Assembly: GCA_028455995.1 (NCBI GenBank)
Contig: JABELC010000007.1
Span: 1,054,001 to 1,118,000, forward strand
Length of the DNA: 64,000 bases
Direction of reading: 5' to 3'
Source of the DNA: Scleromitrula shiraiana
Lineage: Eukaryota; Ascomycota; Leotiomycetes; Helotiales; Sclerotiniaceae
The position numbers were made by a program, and so were the translations under genes. This document shows, one piece after another, positions 20,298-31,671 of the stretch; position 1 is the stretch's first letter, and each line of letters begins with the position of its first letter. The notes below the pieces were generated by a model that saw only the letters and a program-made list of their open reading frames with translations, did no database searches and was not told the origin of the DNA.

Positions 20298-21411
20298 GGT
20301 GGTGTATGTATTTGTTTATTTATTTATTTATTTATTTATTTAGGGTTGTAAAATAAGCTTGGTGGGTTGATTTTTTTTTCTGGGTTTGTTTGTATTGAAG
20401 ATTGAGATTTGAATTTGTTGATTTAAATGGATGAACTTTTACTGCTGATGAAGATGTACGGGACAACTATCATTTAATAAATATAAAGATACTTTGAATG
20501 AGGTTTTTGTATAGCTGAAGTTGATATACCATTCTACATTTTACTTTGATCGACCGGCTTAGAAATACTGCCGAAGAGCACTATCTATCATCAATGGGGG
20601 GAATTTGATGATGAAAAAAAGCTTGGATGGAGGATAAAAACCCATGTAGAAAATAGCCATAAGTAAACAAGTGGCACAGCCCATTTGAGATTTGAGATTT
20701 GAGATTTGAGAGGGTAAAAAGTAACAACAGTATGATGATACAACGGAATATACCAGTGAGAAGTAAGTAATAATAATAATAATAAGTACCTTTCAAGCAT
20801 ATTTGCCCACCAGCTCGCAGTTACATGCATCATCACTTCATCTAACCAAGTACCCTTCCTTATAATCCCACACAAATTCAACTCTAACCAATGTACAAAT
20901 ATAAGTACAACAACAATCAACCATTCCCCCAGAAATAACAAACCCTGAATTACTAGTGATGATTGTTCTTGTTTTTCCATTGAAACTTATTACTTATTAG
21001 TATTTAATACTTCTTAGTAATAATTCTTTACATAGTTCATAACTACTTGGTAAGTTTGTTACATATTAACAACTCGCATTAATTTATCCCCTCCCCGACT
21101 TGGACTCACTGGATTCTGCCATTTCATTCATGCATCGATGCGCTGACGTAGACTAACCAGAGTTTAGATACAATCACCGCCCCGCCCTTTAAACATCCGA
21201 CATTTTCCTCCCCTAACCTATACAACCAAGTAGAAACGACGAATTCAAGACTTGTGCAGTTTGTGCTGCAATTCCACAACCTCTAACTCCGAATCCACCT
21301 TTGGAACGGTCACGAGCATTGATTTGTTACGGAAATCTGCGGTAGGCAACTAGGCAGGACGGGGTAACAACAACAACAATTTTAGCGTACAGCCTATCTA
21401 ATACCTTCAAA
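20298..21411. other. Divergent intergenic region between RTR1 and BBC1
   Basis: Promoters of both genes lie here. Contents: a TTTA tetranucleotide run (20315-20342) in the RTR1 leader, a GAGATTT heptamer repeat (about 20686-20712), and a TAA run (about 20768-20783). A TGACGT half-CRE stands near 21145. A minus-strand frame at 20591-20980 starts at an ATG and encodes a Leu/Trp/Ile-rich peptide with possible membrane segments; it is described under findings and is not called as a gene. Confidence 0.4.
20315..20342. repeat. TTTA microsatellite
   Basis: Seven tandem TTTA units immediately upstream of the RTR1 start codon, so they probably lie in its 5' untranslated region. Confidence 0.85.
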
Positions 21412-24400
21412 ATGTCTGTTCCGCCATTCAAGGTGAAGGCTGTGTATGAGTACACTTCACCGCATGAGGACGATCTTCATTTTCCTAGTGGGCAGATTAT
21501 TACAGTTACGGAGGAAGAGGATGCAGATTGGTATGCAGGCGAATACGTTGATGCTTCAGGAGTCAAACAAGAGGGTATCTTCCCAAGAAACTTTGTGGAA
21601 AAGTATGAACCAACTGCACCTCCAAGACCTACGCGCGTCAATCGACCAAAGAAGGATACTGAGCCAATTCCATCCGCTGTTGCTCCTGAACCGGAGCCCG
21701 AACTCGAAACAGAGCCAGAGGAGGTCCCCGAGATTCCTGTTACTCGAGAGAAACCTCCTCCACCTCCTGCGCCAGCTCAAGAGACTGCAAAGCCTGCGAA
21801 GCCTGCCTTTCAACCTCCTCCACCTGCCACTGCCAAACCACCTCCGAGCCAAAAACCAACTTCTCCTCCTGTTAGTGAGAAGCCAAGCGGTGGGTCGTTT
21901 CGGGATCGTATCGCTGCGTTCAACAAAGCTGCACCTCCACCCGCACCATTCAAACCTGCTGGGTTTGGCTCTGGGGGCTCGAACAATTTTATAAAGAAGC
22001 CTTTCGTTGCACCTCCTCCAAGAAAAGATGCTTATGTTCCTCCACCCCGCGAGCCGCCCCCACAAAAGATATACAGACGTGATGAGGACCCAGAAATTGC
22101 AGCAAAAGAGAATGAGAATCAAGAGCAAGCGGAACGAGCTGGCTTGGCACCAACATCTCCGGTTAATAACAATGATGATGAGGAAGAACAGCCAAAGCCA
22201 ACGAGCTTGAAGGAACGTATTGCTCTTCTACAGAAACAACAAATGGAACAGGCCGCCAGACATGCAGATGCTGCACAAAAGAAAGAGAAGCCCAAGCGTC
22301 CTCCCAAGAAGAGAACAGAGTCTCATGAAGCTCAAGAAGAGGGCGATACCGCTGGTTTGGAACGTAAAGAGACAAGCGAGGCTGCCAAAAGAGTTTCAAT
22401 GGATTCTGCAAGAGAAGAAGATGCACCACCGCGTAGAACAAAGTCATCTCGTGGCGCAATTCCAACATCGATTGAGGATGGTAATGAAGCCGATATGTCT
22501 GGTGCTGCAGAAACGGCTGAAGAATTGGAGGATATTTCTACTGGCAAAGATGATAGTGATGAAAAATCACGAGCTATACCTCCTCTATTACAGATCCGTA
22601 CTCCGGCTGCTCCAGCTGTTGAACCTGACGTTGGTGAAGAAGAAGAAGGCGCTGTTGAAGAGCCAGAGGCTGGTAGAGATGCAGAGGAGGAGGAAGGGGA
22701 GGAAGAGGAAGAGGAAGAGGAAGACGATATTGACGCCGAGGTTCGACGTAAGGAGGAACTACGAGCACGAATGGCAAAGATGAGTGGTGGTATGGGTATG
22801 CACGGTATGTTTGGTGGCCCAATGCCAATGGCAGCTCCTCTTCCACCCAAGAAGAAGAAGCCATCAGTGCCAACTCAAAAGCGATCGAGTACTGCCGAAT
22901 CGGATGTTGTTTCCTCTCCACTAGCAAGCGCTCCACCTGTCCCTATGATTCCTTTACCCGGTTTGTCTAGAGTTCGAAGCCCCGAGGAAATAGATAACCA
23001 ACCGGATGCGGAGGAACAATTACCATCAGTCTCTGCCTCTCGACCTGCCGAAGAGGTACCGGATGTTGAAGATGTGGTTCCTGAGAAAGAGGAACAACCT
23101 GGTAAACATCATGCTCCAAAACTTTATTCATCACTAACAAGAAAAATAGTCCCAGCCCATGATGCCGGCGCTCCCCCACCAGTTCCAGGCGGAAGACCTG
23201 CCCCCCCACCCACTCCAAAAGACTGTTAGTACTCGGTCTACCATGTTTATTACCCTATACTTACTATGTTAGCACGACCTGTCCCTCCACCACCTTCGAT
23301 GCCAATGTCTCCAAGTGCCGGATCTGAATCAGATGACGAAATGTCCCTCAGAAATCAGAGAATGTCCATAGTACAAGCCCCACCAAGACCGGAAGGACCA
23401 GGCTCACCACGATCACCACAAGCCAGAAGGGCCTCTTACTTCAGTGCGGATCAGCAGTCTTCTCCTCAGTCTCCAGTCACGTCTGGGGCTAAGCGAGCAA
23501 GCCGAGTCCCTCCTCCTATCCCAACCGGGGCTCCTGTACCTCAAAATCGAGCCCCGCCACCACCTCCCCCGGTTGCAACCTTGAGTAGATCCTCTACCGG
23601 GGATAAGGAGGTCGTGCCTCCATCAAACCCACCACCTCCTCCAGTAGGTGATGAGGAAGGAACTGAATATGAAGGTGATTATGATACTGATATTGCTTCT
23701 GCTGCCCCGCACAAAGATGCGCTTAAATCGCACGCAAAAGAAGCAAATGTTGGCGATAGCCCTACTTTGCGATCCCCACTTACTTCTCCAACTTTTGCTC
23801 CTCCACCCCTTCCTCCACAGACAGTACCCCCACCAATGGCTCCACGGGCAGTACCTCCTCCATTGCCTTCTCAGCCACCTCCTCGGCCATCAGCCGATAT
23901 TCCTAGAGTTGCTCCTCCACCACCACCACCACCTGCTGCGAAAGCTCCGGCTCCATGGGAGTCAGAGGAAAATGAGTACGATCCGTACAACTATTCAGCT
24001 AAAGCAAACGCCCCTTCTTATGCTGCACCAGGTACACCAAAAGTAGAACCTGTCGAAGACGATTTGTACTCTGCTTCCCCACCAAGATCAACTTACGCTT
24101 CTCCCAAGCAAGGACGGCCTCCTCCAGCTGCCAACAAACCTTCCTTGAGGCAATCTTTAGATATCTCTCGTTCAGCTGCTGGTGTAAGAAGATCCATAGA
24201 CCTCAGCAGGATGTCTATGGACTCTGGTTTCATTGCTAATGATGTTGATCTGGCACCTAACACCCAATGGTGGACGGTCAAACAAGGAATTCCTCCTGTT
24301 TTTCAGGCACGCAAGGATATTTTGACTGAATCGGAGGATACATCGTCGATTTCGGACACTAATAAGCCTGTAGTCACTCGTGAACTTTATGTTTTATTTA

Positions 24401-24999
24401 ATGATTACTCTCAAACGATTATTGCTGCCCAATATAATCCTAAGGATCCTTCCGACTTTCAGCTCGAACAGAAGCACGAAGCTCCACCTTCTCGTCTGCG
24501 ACAGGATCAACTCGAACAAGCCCATGAACAATTCGGTCGTCGGATCATTGAGGCTGTAGGTGCTAGACAGAACACCATTGTCGCTGATGGTACACCACAA
24601 GGTCTCATTCTGGAATTATTAAAACCACTAGCTGGGGTTTTGATGCCCGTAGGAATGCGTGGTTACGGAGCAGTTGTTTACAGTAATATGGCCAATGCCT
24701 CTACCCAACAATTTGATGAAATTCGCCCCGGTGATATCATCACCTTACGAAATACCAGATTCCAAGGTAAACATGGATCCATGCATACTAAGTATACTGC
24801 AGAAGTTGGAAAACCAGATCATGTTGGAGTGGTAGCTGAATGGGATGGCACAAAGAAGAAAGTGAGAGCTTGGGAACAGGGAAGAGAGAGCAAGAAGGTT
24901 AAGATGGAGAGCTTTAAGTTGGATGATTTGAGGAGTGGCGAGGTTAAAATTTGGAGGGTTATGCCTAGATCTTGGGTGGGTTGGGGTGCTGTTCATTGA
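21412..24999 (+). CDS. bbc1: Actin-patch SH3 protein BBC1 (MTI1), two exons, about 1179 aa
   Basis: A cortical actin-patch protein; yeast Bbc1 binds Las17 (WASP) and type I myosins and restrains Arp2/3-driven actin assembly in endocytosis. Exons are 21412-23224 and 23273-24999, with a 48-nt phase-1 intron (GTTAGT to TTAG). Order: an SH3 domain at about 5-66 (AVYEYTS, DADWYAGEY, GIFPRNFVE); a very long disordered middle rich in Pro, Glu, Lys and Ala with many PPPP runs (likely ligands of SH3 domains or profilin); a short acidic coil (about 415-445); and a folded C-terminal domain at about 934-1179. The C-terminus (QWWTVKQGIPPVF, RPGDIITLRN, DHVGVVAEWDG) is the cysteine-proteinase-like fold seen in BBC1/AIM3 proteins. 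It carries no obvious catalytic Cys and is presumably a binding module. Confidence 0.9.
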
Positions 25000-26001
25000 G
25001 CGAGCGTGTTGGTTTTAGGGTTGGGGAAAGTTTGAAATTCCATGGGAGGTCATGAGGGTTAGAAGAGAAGAGAAGATTGATGATTATGATGAAGTTAGAG
25101 GGACGGGCTTAGACCAATCGATGGATGGATGAATGGATGGATGGTCGGATGGACAGATACTTGATTGCGGGAGTTGTGTAGGTAGTTGTGTATATTTTAT
25201 TATCAGGCATAGCATAATTGAGTGTGCATTATAACATATTTCTCTTTCTATAAATACCTTTTCTATCTCAACATCACTATTTTATATACTTTTTACGTCT
25301 ACATCTACATCCAATATCAATACATAAAATCTTACAGCACCTGACATAAAGATTTAATTACACAGCATTAATTAACTAATCGGTCTGAATTTAAGCCTTC
25401 ACATATCGGGTGGTGTTGTTGCTTAAATTAGGGGATAATTATCCAACACAATATCTGAAACACCCTAATGTAGGTACACCGGGGGTTCATCTGTACACAT
25501 GTTGATCACAACCTTAAAATTCTTCATCTTCAAGGTACCCGACTCGATATAACATAACTGTGATAAACACCCCATCTCAAATCAATTCCGATTCCGATTC
25601 CGATTGATGATGGCCCAGAGTTCTTTTTGTTGAGGCTACGAATTGGAGTTGGGAATTGATGATGTGTTTGTTCTATTGATAGATACACATGTGGTTATGA
25701 GTTAGATGGTATCGTGATGTCATTGGTGCGAGTGGGAATTATCAATTGATATAAATAGGGAGGTCCTGGTAGGTCCTGGTAGGTCCTGGTAGGTCGATAT
25801 CCATCGTTATATGTTGTCAGATTGAGATTGTCAGCGGTGTGTTGTGCGGATACCTTTCTCATGTTGGTTCCGCTCTCGTATTAATATATTATATATCTCT
25901 CTAGTTACCTTTCACTCCTTTTATATACAGTATATACTTTGATATTTCTCCCTTTTATTGTAGATTTTTTCTTTTTCTTCATTCTCTCTTTTTTCATCAT
26001 T
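25000..26001. other. Intergenic region upstream of the aspartic-protease-like gene
   Basis: It holds the BBC1 3' untranslated region and the protease promoter. Repeats: a GATG-type run at about 25118-25157, a CGATTC repeat at about 25586-25605, and a decamer AGGTCCTGGT in three full copies plus a partial one at 25761-25795. A T-rich leader precedes the ATG at 26002. No gene was recognised. Confidence 0.4.
25761..25795. repeat. Decamer tandem repeat AGGTCCTGGT
   Basis: Three exact copies followed by AGGTC, about 210 bases upstream of the protease-like start. It may lie in the promoter; an effect on expression is only a possibility. Confidence 0.85.
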
Positions 26002-27275
26002 ATGAAATCCTCCCTGTCTGCGGGCCTTTTGACTTTAAATGGGGCAGTAGCTGCTGCGGCTAGTGGTGTTGTTCCTATGCCAATTCGTTTTTTGTATGGA
26101 GAGTTGAATAAGATTACTACGCCGGCCATTGTGGGAAGTGCTGGGAATGGAACGGCAATTGAGGTTGTGGTTGATTTTGGGAGTTCGGATTTTTGGGTAT
26201 GATTTCATTCATCTACTTAGATCCGTCCAAAAGCGGATGACCCAGAGCTTCAAATGGTTTCCGTTCAACGAACTGATAATTATATATGCAGATATTTGGA
26301 CCAAATGCAACTATAAACTATGGAAGTCGATATTTGGGGTTCACAGGCGCATGCAATACTGTACCTACGGATTATTACCACCCGGACTCACAACCAATCT
26401 CGAACTTTACTGCATTTTATTCCTATGCCAGCAATTCCAAAATCCTCACGGCAAGCCAAGTCGTGAACGATACTCTCTCGTTTCCCACATACCTGCCTGG
26501 AGAATCTATTCCAAACACTGAAATAGCTCTTGTCAGTTACGCGAGTGTAAGACAATACGTACCCGATGGAACCCCATGTCCAGGTCTTTCATACGATCTG
26601 GGAATCATGGGTCTCGCACCTTCAAGGGGAACTGATACTACTGGTCCCAATATCAAAGATAACCTCTTGCAACAGGGTCGCATCAACGCCTCTCAAATTA
26701 CCATGTATTTCGATCCTGCGCCTGCCGATGCCAGTATCACATATACATTTACCGGAGAAGTCCTCTTTGGTACTCTTCCACCAGAAGATACATATACCGG
26801 ACAATTGGCCGAAATACCCTTGATTGGAGCAACAAATTATTATGTTGACCAACCCACCATTTCCCACGCCAACACCACCATCCCAACAAACTACACCACA
26901 ACCTGTCTTCTGGATTCCGGGTCCCTCGCTCTCACCCTCCCCTACGATTCAGACCACACTAAATTCTTCAACACCACCGGTTTCCAAAACTTACAAGAAG
27001 ATGTCATATACCCCAGTGCATGCGAAGATATCCCACGAGACTTAACCCTTGATTTCGAGTTCGTAGGTAATGAGACGAGTGCGAAGGTGAAGGTTCCCTA
27101 TCGATACTTGGCGAGGGGTGATTCCGGTCCAGGCGGCGTTTTGCCAAATGGTACTTGTGCTATGAGTATAAGGGTTGCTAGTGGGTGTGTTTTGGGGGCG
27201 CCATGGTTTACGGCGACGAGTTTTGGGGTTGATGATGAGAGGGAGGTGGCGTTTATTGGGCAGGGGATTTTGTGA
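26002..27275 (+). CDS. Secreted aspartic-protease-like protein (A1 family), two exons, 392 aa
   Basis: Exons are 26002-26196 and 26292-27275; the 95-nt intron starts GTATGA and ends GCAG. The ATG at 26002 gives a signal peptide (MKSSLSAGLLTLNGAVAAA); an upstream in-frame ATG at 25939 would add a T-rich coded stretch and is rejected. The pepsin fold is indicated by two active-site blocks: VVVDFGSSDFW (Asp about 58) and LLDSGSLALTLP in the second lobe, plus the final lobe motif GAPWFTATSFGVD. The first block reads D-F-G-S where the family has D-T-G-S. Only about 25 residues separate the predicted signal cleavage site from the first block region, so the usual inhibitory propeptide is missing. 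There are many N-glycosylation sequons and at least five Cys. No GPI tail is seen. It is an enzyme or a pseudoprotease; sequence alone does not decide. Confidence 0.85.
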
Positions 27276-27697
27276 GGTGGATTAATTTGGAGAGGGATGT
27301 ATTTGAATGGGTTGGTTGTTTAGATGTATGTATAGAGATTGTTGTTGTAAGTGATTAGGCTCTCTATATTTTTCTAGTTTGCATATAGGTCCAATACTTC
27401 AAGCATTAAAAATAATAACACCTTTTTGATTGGAAGAAGTCAAGATTTCATCACTTTGAGCGGGAACTAACTAGTAAGTTCCTTAACAACATATCCACAT
27501 GCGTTTCGGCAAATATCTAAGGCCTAATGGTAATGAAATATGATCTAATCCACGATATTCTATCTTAATTAACAACAATAACAACAACAATGAAATTCAC
27601 ATCATTAACCATATTCTCATACACAATCATATATCACTCAAAAACAAACCCAAACAAAGTAAATAGACAACAAAAAGCCCAGTATTCGTCTCCCCTT

Positions 27698-27757
27698 CTC
27701 CTTTTCCTTTTCCTTTTCCTTTTCCTTTTCCTTTTCCTTTTCCTTTTCCTTTTCCTT
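27698..27757. repeat. TTTTCC hexamer array
   Basis: About nine to ten uninterrupted copies of TTTTCC form a pure pyrimidine tract of roughly 60 bases. On either strand it generates open frames encoding Phe-Leu or Gly-Lys repeats that are not genes. Confidence 0.9.
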
Positions 27758-29523
27758 CAATATTGCCACAATATTCATAACCTCCAACTATACTACAGTC
27801 AGATCTTACATACACCAGTGTGTATATATTCACCGCGGTATTGGTACCTGTGGACATTATCGTAATCTTCTGAGTCCAAGATATATTGATATCAGAGAAA
27901 AGAAGGGCGTGGCGTTTTGGGTTGGTTTTTATATTGGGAGATTGTGTTTCTTTCTTGGAGGGGGAGGAGGGTTACGATCTAGAGGAGTATGGAAAATGGA
28001 ATGGAGATCGGATGTGAGAAGGTGGAAGGGAGGGGAGAGTATGGTTGATTTGATGGTTGGAGATCAAGTGATTTTGCCTTTTGTTTCGGTTGGATCTGAG
28101 AGGGGTGTATAAATTGCAGGCAACTGTTCTCTATCATCTAGTTTTCTTCGTGCATTTAGATACAGTAGATGGGTCAATCCGCTCCTTATGATAAGTGTTG
28201 AGTAATGTTTTGTATGTTTAGTTTTTTAGATGTGATGTTTACTCTTTTCTATGAGGGGGTTATATGGTATGATCTTGTGTTGAGATTTTGGTTGTTGATA
28301 TTCGTATTTTTGGATATTTGTTGTTGTCTGCCCGAGATGATGCATTATTCTGCCTGTTATTTTTACATTTTCACTACTATAAGTTACCATTGGCACCAGT
28401 GTTTGATAAGTTCTCATGCTGGAACTTGTTACTTCATGATACAGATTACTTCAGTATATAAACCCATGTATCATGCATATATGAGTATCGATCAATACTA
28501 CTATCTAGCAACATTGTGCCAATTTGTCATTCCTTGCTTAAAAATGGTATCAGCTCTGGTTTATTATGAAGATGGTAAACTAATCAATTGTCTCCATCCG
28601 CCTCCTTTTATAGGTTCGGTTTCATTTTGAATCTATTCATTGAACAGATTTCTGATAACCACCTCAAAGTTGAGAAATCAAAACTTGCATCCAAAAATCT
28701 ACTTAAGATGAAAATATACAGATGATGGTCGATTTCCTAATGTAATCTAACAGTTGATTTCGTATCACTATTCAATTGACCTGCTTGGTTCTTATACATA
28801 AATAGATGTCCATATCCAGCTCTATGCTGAGCTCATATACATCGATTCATCTCTCTCCTTCAAATATTAGCGCTCCTAAGCACAAAAGCTCTTCTTATAA
28901 ATTTACGTACCACGAATAGTATATCACATATGATTCAACTAGGTTGTCGTATCTCTTCTTAAAAAATAATATCCTCTTCACCTTCTACTCTTCCTTCTTT
29001 ACTCGCTCAACTCGGATAGGTGAGACCTGTGAGATAGATTCTAAGAACACCGGAAAAGTTGGGGTATAGACTCCCATAACCATTTATCTTTCTATACTTA
29101 TCTCTCCCAACATGATCTCCAGCTCTATCTGCATACATATATACTATATCCACTATCCCTTGCTATATACTCTTAAGCCCAATTTCAGCTCATACCACAA
29201 CTATAAATCCTCCTCAATTTCAAATCATCTTCCCTCGATACAAACATTTGCTCAGGAGATGAGAGAAACACTCCAGGGAAACACATCATCTCCCAGGCAT
29301 CCCGCACAGTATTCTCGCATATTGGCAAGGGATTATCCTATCTCATTTGCTTATACCCCAATCATAACCGTCGAAACCCGAAATGCCCAAGCTATTGCTC
29401 TTCATATCTCTATAACAGTGCCAAACATCGGAGTTAACCACCCCTAGAACTCCTCTATTCGCCATGACAACACTAACACACATTAATGCCAGCAAAACGG
29501 CAACGAGAAACGGCTAAACAGAA

Positions 29524-29568
<45 letters not shown>
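29524..29568. repeat. AAC/CAA trinucleotide array
   Basis: About fifteen tandem AAC units. It gives a poly-Asn frame on the plus strand, which I regard as spurious. Confidence 0.9.
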
Positions 29569-30171
29569 AAATGACAGGTTCTTCCCATGTCTGGAAGACC
29601 TGGCATTAGGATCTAGAACCCAGCAAGAAGGAAAAGAACGAGAGCAACATGTGAGGCGAGGCTCCGACTGCTTTATTGTGTTTGTTCATTTCTTCTGCTT
29701 GATCGTGTCTGTTGGGTATCTATAGGTCGGTGAGTGTGAGAGTGTGAGAGTGTTGTTCGATTCACTGTTTTAGGTGGGGATATGGGTGTGGATGTGGATA
29801 TGGGGGAGAGGGGAGGAGGAGAGGAGGAGAATATATGGGGGGGAGATGGAAAGGTGAAAGGGGAAAGCGGCAAGGGGCAAGAAGTAGGATTGGCACATTG
29901 GAGAATACGGTTACTTCACTTATTATTTTGATAGCTTATTGATGTGGTGTTATTCTGCAATAGTAGAAAGACCGAAATAATTGTTACAGGCAGTCTCCAG
30001 GAGACGAGAAGTGAGCAGAACATAATCTTCATTCACCCAAATCGTGCACACTGATGTATACATAATAAATATCATGTCCACCATTGTGAAGATCTAGTAT
30101 TTCATCAAAATATACATATGCAACATAATATACTGATACACATCCCATCCCACCCCGCACCACTCCATCAA

Positions 30172-31671
30172 TCACACCTCTGACGACAATCCATAACTCG
30201 CGCCACTACCCATCTGCGTAGTCCCACCACCCGCCTGAGCATTCCAGAGCGGTCTGTTGAACCCCATCGTAGGCTTCATCGGCCGCTGCAACTGCTCCGG
30301 AATCTCATGCGTCTTGCGTTCCTCCACCGCCCTAGCCTCCACATCCGCCGCCGTCACCGTCAACATAATATGACCCTTCGGATCAATACTAGCATGCTGC
30401 AGCGCGACATAAGCCTTAGCACCTCCCGGTATCGAGGGATCTACGCTGATCAAACCCGGAATAACAGGTTCTTGTGAACGCAAAGTCTGCCTGTTGTTTC
30501 GAGGCCTGTGGTCGAAAGCACCGGAATCAACGTCGGTGGGGATATTGGTGACGACTCCGCCCACTCCGAGTTTGGGAATGGAACCTCCGAGGGTTTCCTT
30601 GGGACGCACAATTCGTGATTGCACGGGGGGATGGCTTTTTTGTGGTCCGAAGAGTGGATGGTTGTAGGTCCAGCTTGAGGTTAGACCGTATGATAATCCA
30701 GCCGAGGGATGTGTTTTTGGAGGTCCGGATACCATATATGGAGATGTGGAAACGGGTCCTGCAGTAGACTCGACCTTGGATTTCTGCAGGCCATGATCAC
30801 CTAATTGGTTCAGGGCATTTTTGAACTCGTTAATGTCTACTTTAGCTAGCGCTGCAGGTGGCAAGTCGAGGAATTTTCGAATTTTTTGCTTCAATTGGAC
30901 ATCATCCCATCGAAGGCGTTTGATATATGCCGTTAATTGTTCCTCAGTTACATCAGATTTGCTAAATTTCATTGGTTCGTTCGAATTATCAGCACTCGTA
31001 TCCTCTCCTTCTTTCGTGGCTGCATTGACAGAAGCTTCTCGCGCGTTCGTTGTAAGCTCACTAGCATAAGCCTCCCGTAGGTATTCGCGGAACTCGCTCT
31101 TCCTCTTTCCAATCTCCTTCGATACATATTGTTGAAATTCGCCTTCAGTGAGTCCTGCAAGCCATGGCCCCTTAAACTTCCATCGTGTATCATCTTTGCC
31201 AATAGATTGGTCTCCAACTGATGCGGTTGAGTCTATTTCACTTTCAAACACACTTCTTCTAAGCTCTTTGGGATAAGTAGCTCCCGAGCCTCTGTTGGAC
31301 TTTAATTGTGGTGTTGAAAGAGGAATATTCATCTCTTGCCATTTTTGCAACGTTAACGTATGATCTGCCGCAGAAGCAAACTCCGTAATGTGCTCAAAAG
31401 TATCTATAGCTTCGACTCGAATTATAGGCGTGGAAGTACGAGTGGTCGCTCGCAGAGGTAGTGGTCGTTTAAATCCCCAATCTCCCTTGCTCAAAGACGT
31501 TGGCGGGGTCGTAATAGATTGATGAATGGGGTATGGAAGAGTTGCGGTATCGGAGTTGAAGGTTGCTTGAGAGGATAGGTCTCCCATTGGTCGAGGTAAT
31601 GGATTGGGAATCGCAAAAACCCTAGATGCACGGAGAAGAGCACCGCCGGGGGACATGCTTCGTGAAGCCAT
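30172..31671 (-). CDS. mrp51: Mitochondrial small-subunit ribosomal protein mS51 (MRP51), 499 aa
   Basis: A fungal-specific protein of the mitochondrial small ribosomal subunit; in yeast Mrp51 is needed for translation of mitochondrial mRNAs through their leaders. Single-exon minus-strand gene. The N-terminus MASRSMSPGGALLRASRVF is basic and amphipathic, as expected of a matrix-targeting sequence. The conserved core is visible at about 62-115 (GDWGFKRPLP, TTRTSTPIIRVEAIDTFEHI, EFASAADH). A further conserved segment lies around FKGPWLAGLTEGEFQQY, followed by family blocks such as THPSAGLSYGLTSS. The C-terminal TVTAADVEARAVEERKTH and the closing MGSGASYGLSSEV fit filamentous-fungal orthologues. 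Length is usual for Pezizomycotina (450-550 aa). Confidence 0.9.
   Translation of the reverse strand: MASRSMSPGGALLRASRVFAIPNPLPRPMGDLSSQATFNSDTATLPYPIHQSITTPPTSLSKGDWGFKRPLPLRATTRTSTPIIRVEAIDTFEHITEFASAADHTLTLQKWQEMNIPLSTPQLKSNRGSGATYPKELRRSVFESEIDSTASVGDQSIGKDDTRWKFKGPWLAGLTEGEFQQYVSKEIGKRKSEFREYLREAYASELTTNAREASVNAATKEGEDTSADNSNEPMKFSKSDVTEEQLTAYIKRLRWDDVQLKQKIRKFLDLPPAALAKVDINEFKNALNQLGDHGLQKSKVESTAGPVSTSPYMVSGPPKTHPSAGLSYGLTSSWTYNHPLFGPQKSHPPVQSRIVRPKETLGGSIPKLGVGGVVTNIPTDVDSGAFDHRPRNNRQTLRSQEPVIPGLISVDPSIPGGAKAYVALQHASIDPKGHIMLTVTAADVEARAVEERKTHEIPEQLQRPMKPTMGFNRPLWNAQAGGGTTQMGSGASYGLSSEV

Larger units (their letters stand above)
27276..30171. other. Gene-free stretch, 2.9 kb, with simple repeats
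   Basis: Lies between the 3' ends of the protease-like gene (plus) and MRP51 (minus), so no promoter is required. It contains a TTTTCC hexamer array (27698-27757), a CAA array (29524-29568) and a G-rich tract (about 29770-29880). Open frames at 28205-28630 (Tyr/Phe/Cys-rich) and 29112-29447 look like chance frames in T-rich or A-rich sequence. No RNA gene was recognised. Confidence 0.4.

Noticed and set aside
21556..22128. 190-codon antisense frame and other antisense frames within BBC1
   Set aside because: They are Arg/Trp/Ser-rich shadows of Pro/Glu-rich codons of the sense gene.
27590..27865. Frames encoding Phe-Leu or Gly-Lys repeats
   Set aside because: They are produced by the TTTTCC hexamer array and have no other coding character.
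28205..28630. 141-codon Tyr/Phe/Cys-rich hydrophobic frame
   Set aside because: The composition follows T-rich DNA. There is no domain, no convincing topology and no neighbouring signals.
29486..29725. Poly-Asn frame
   Set aside because: It is generated by the AAC array.
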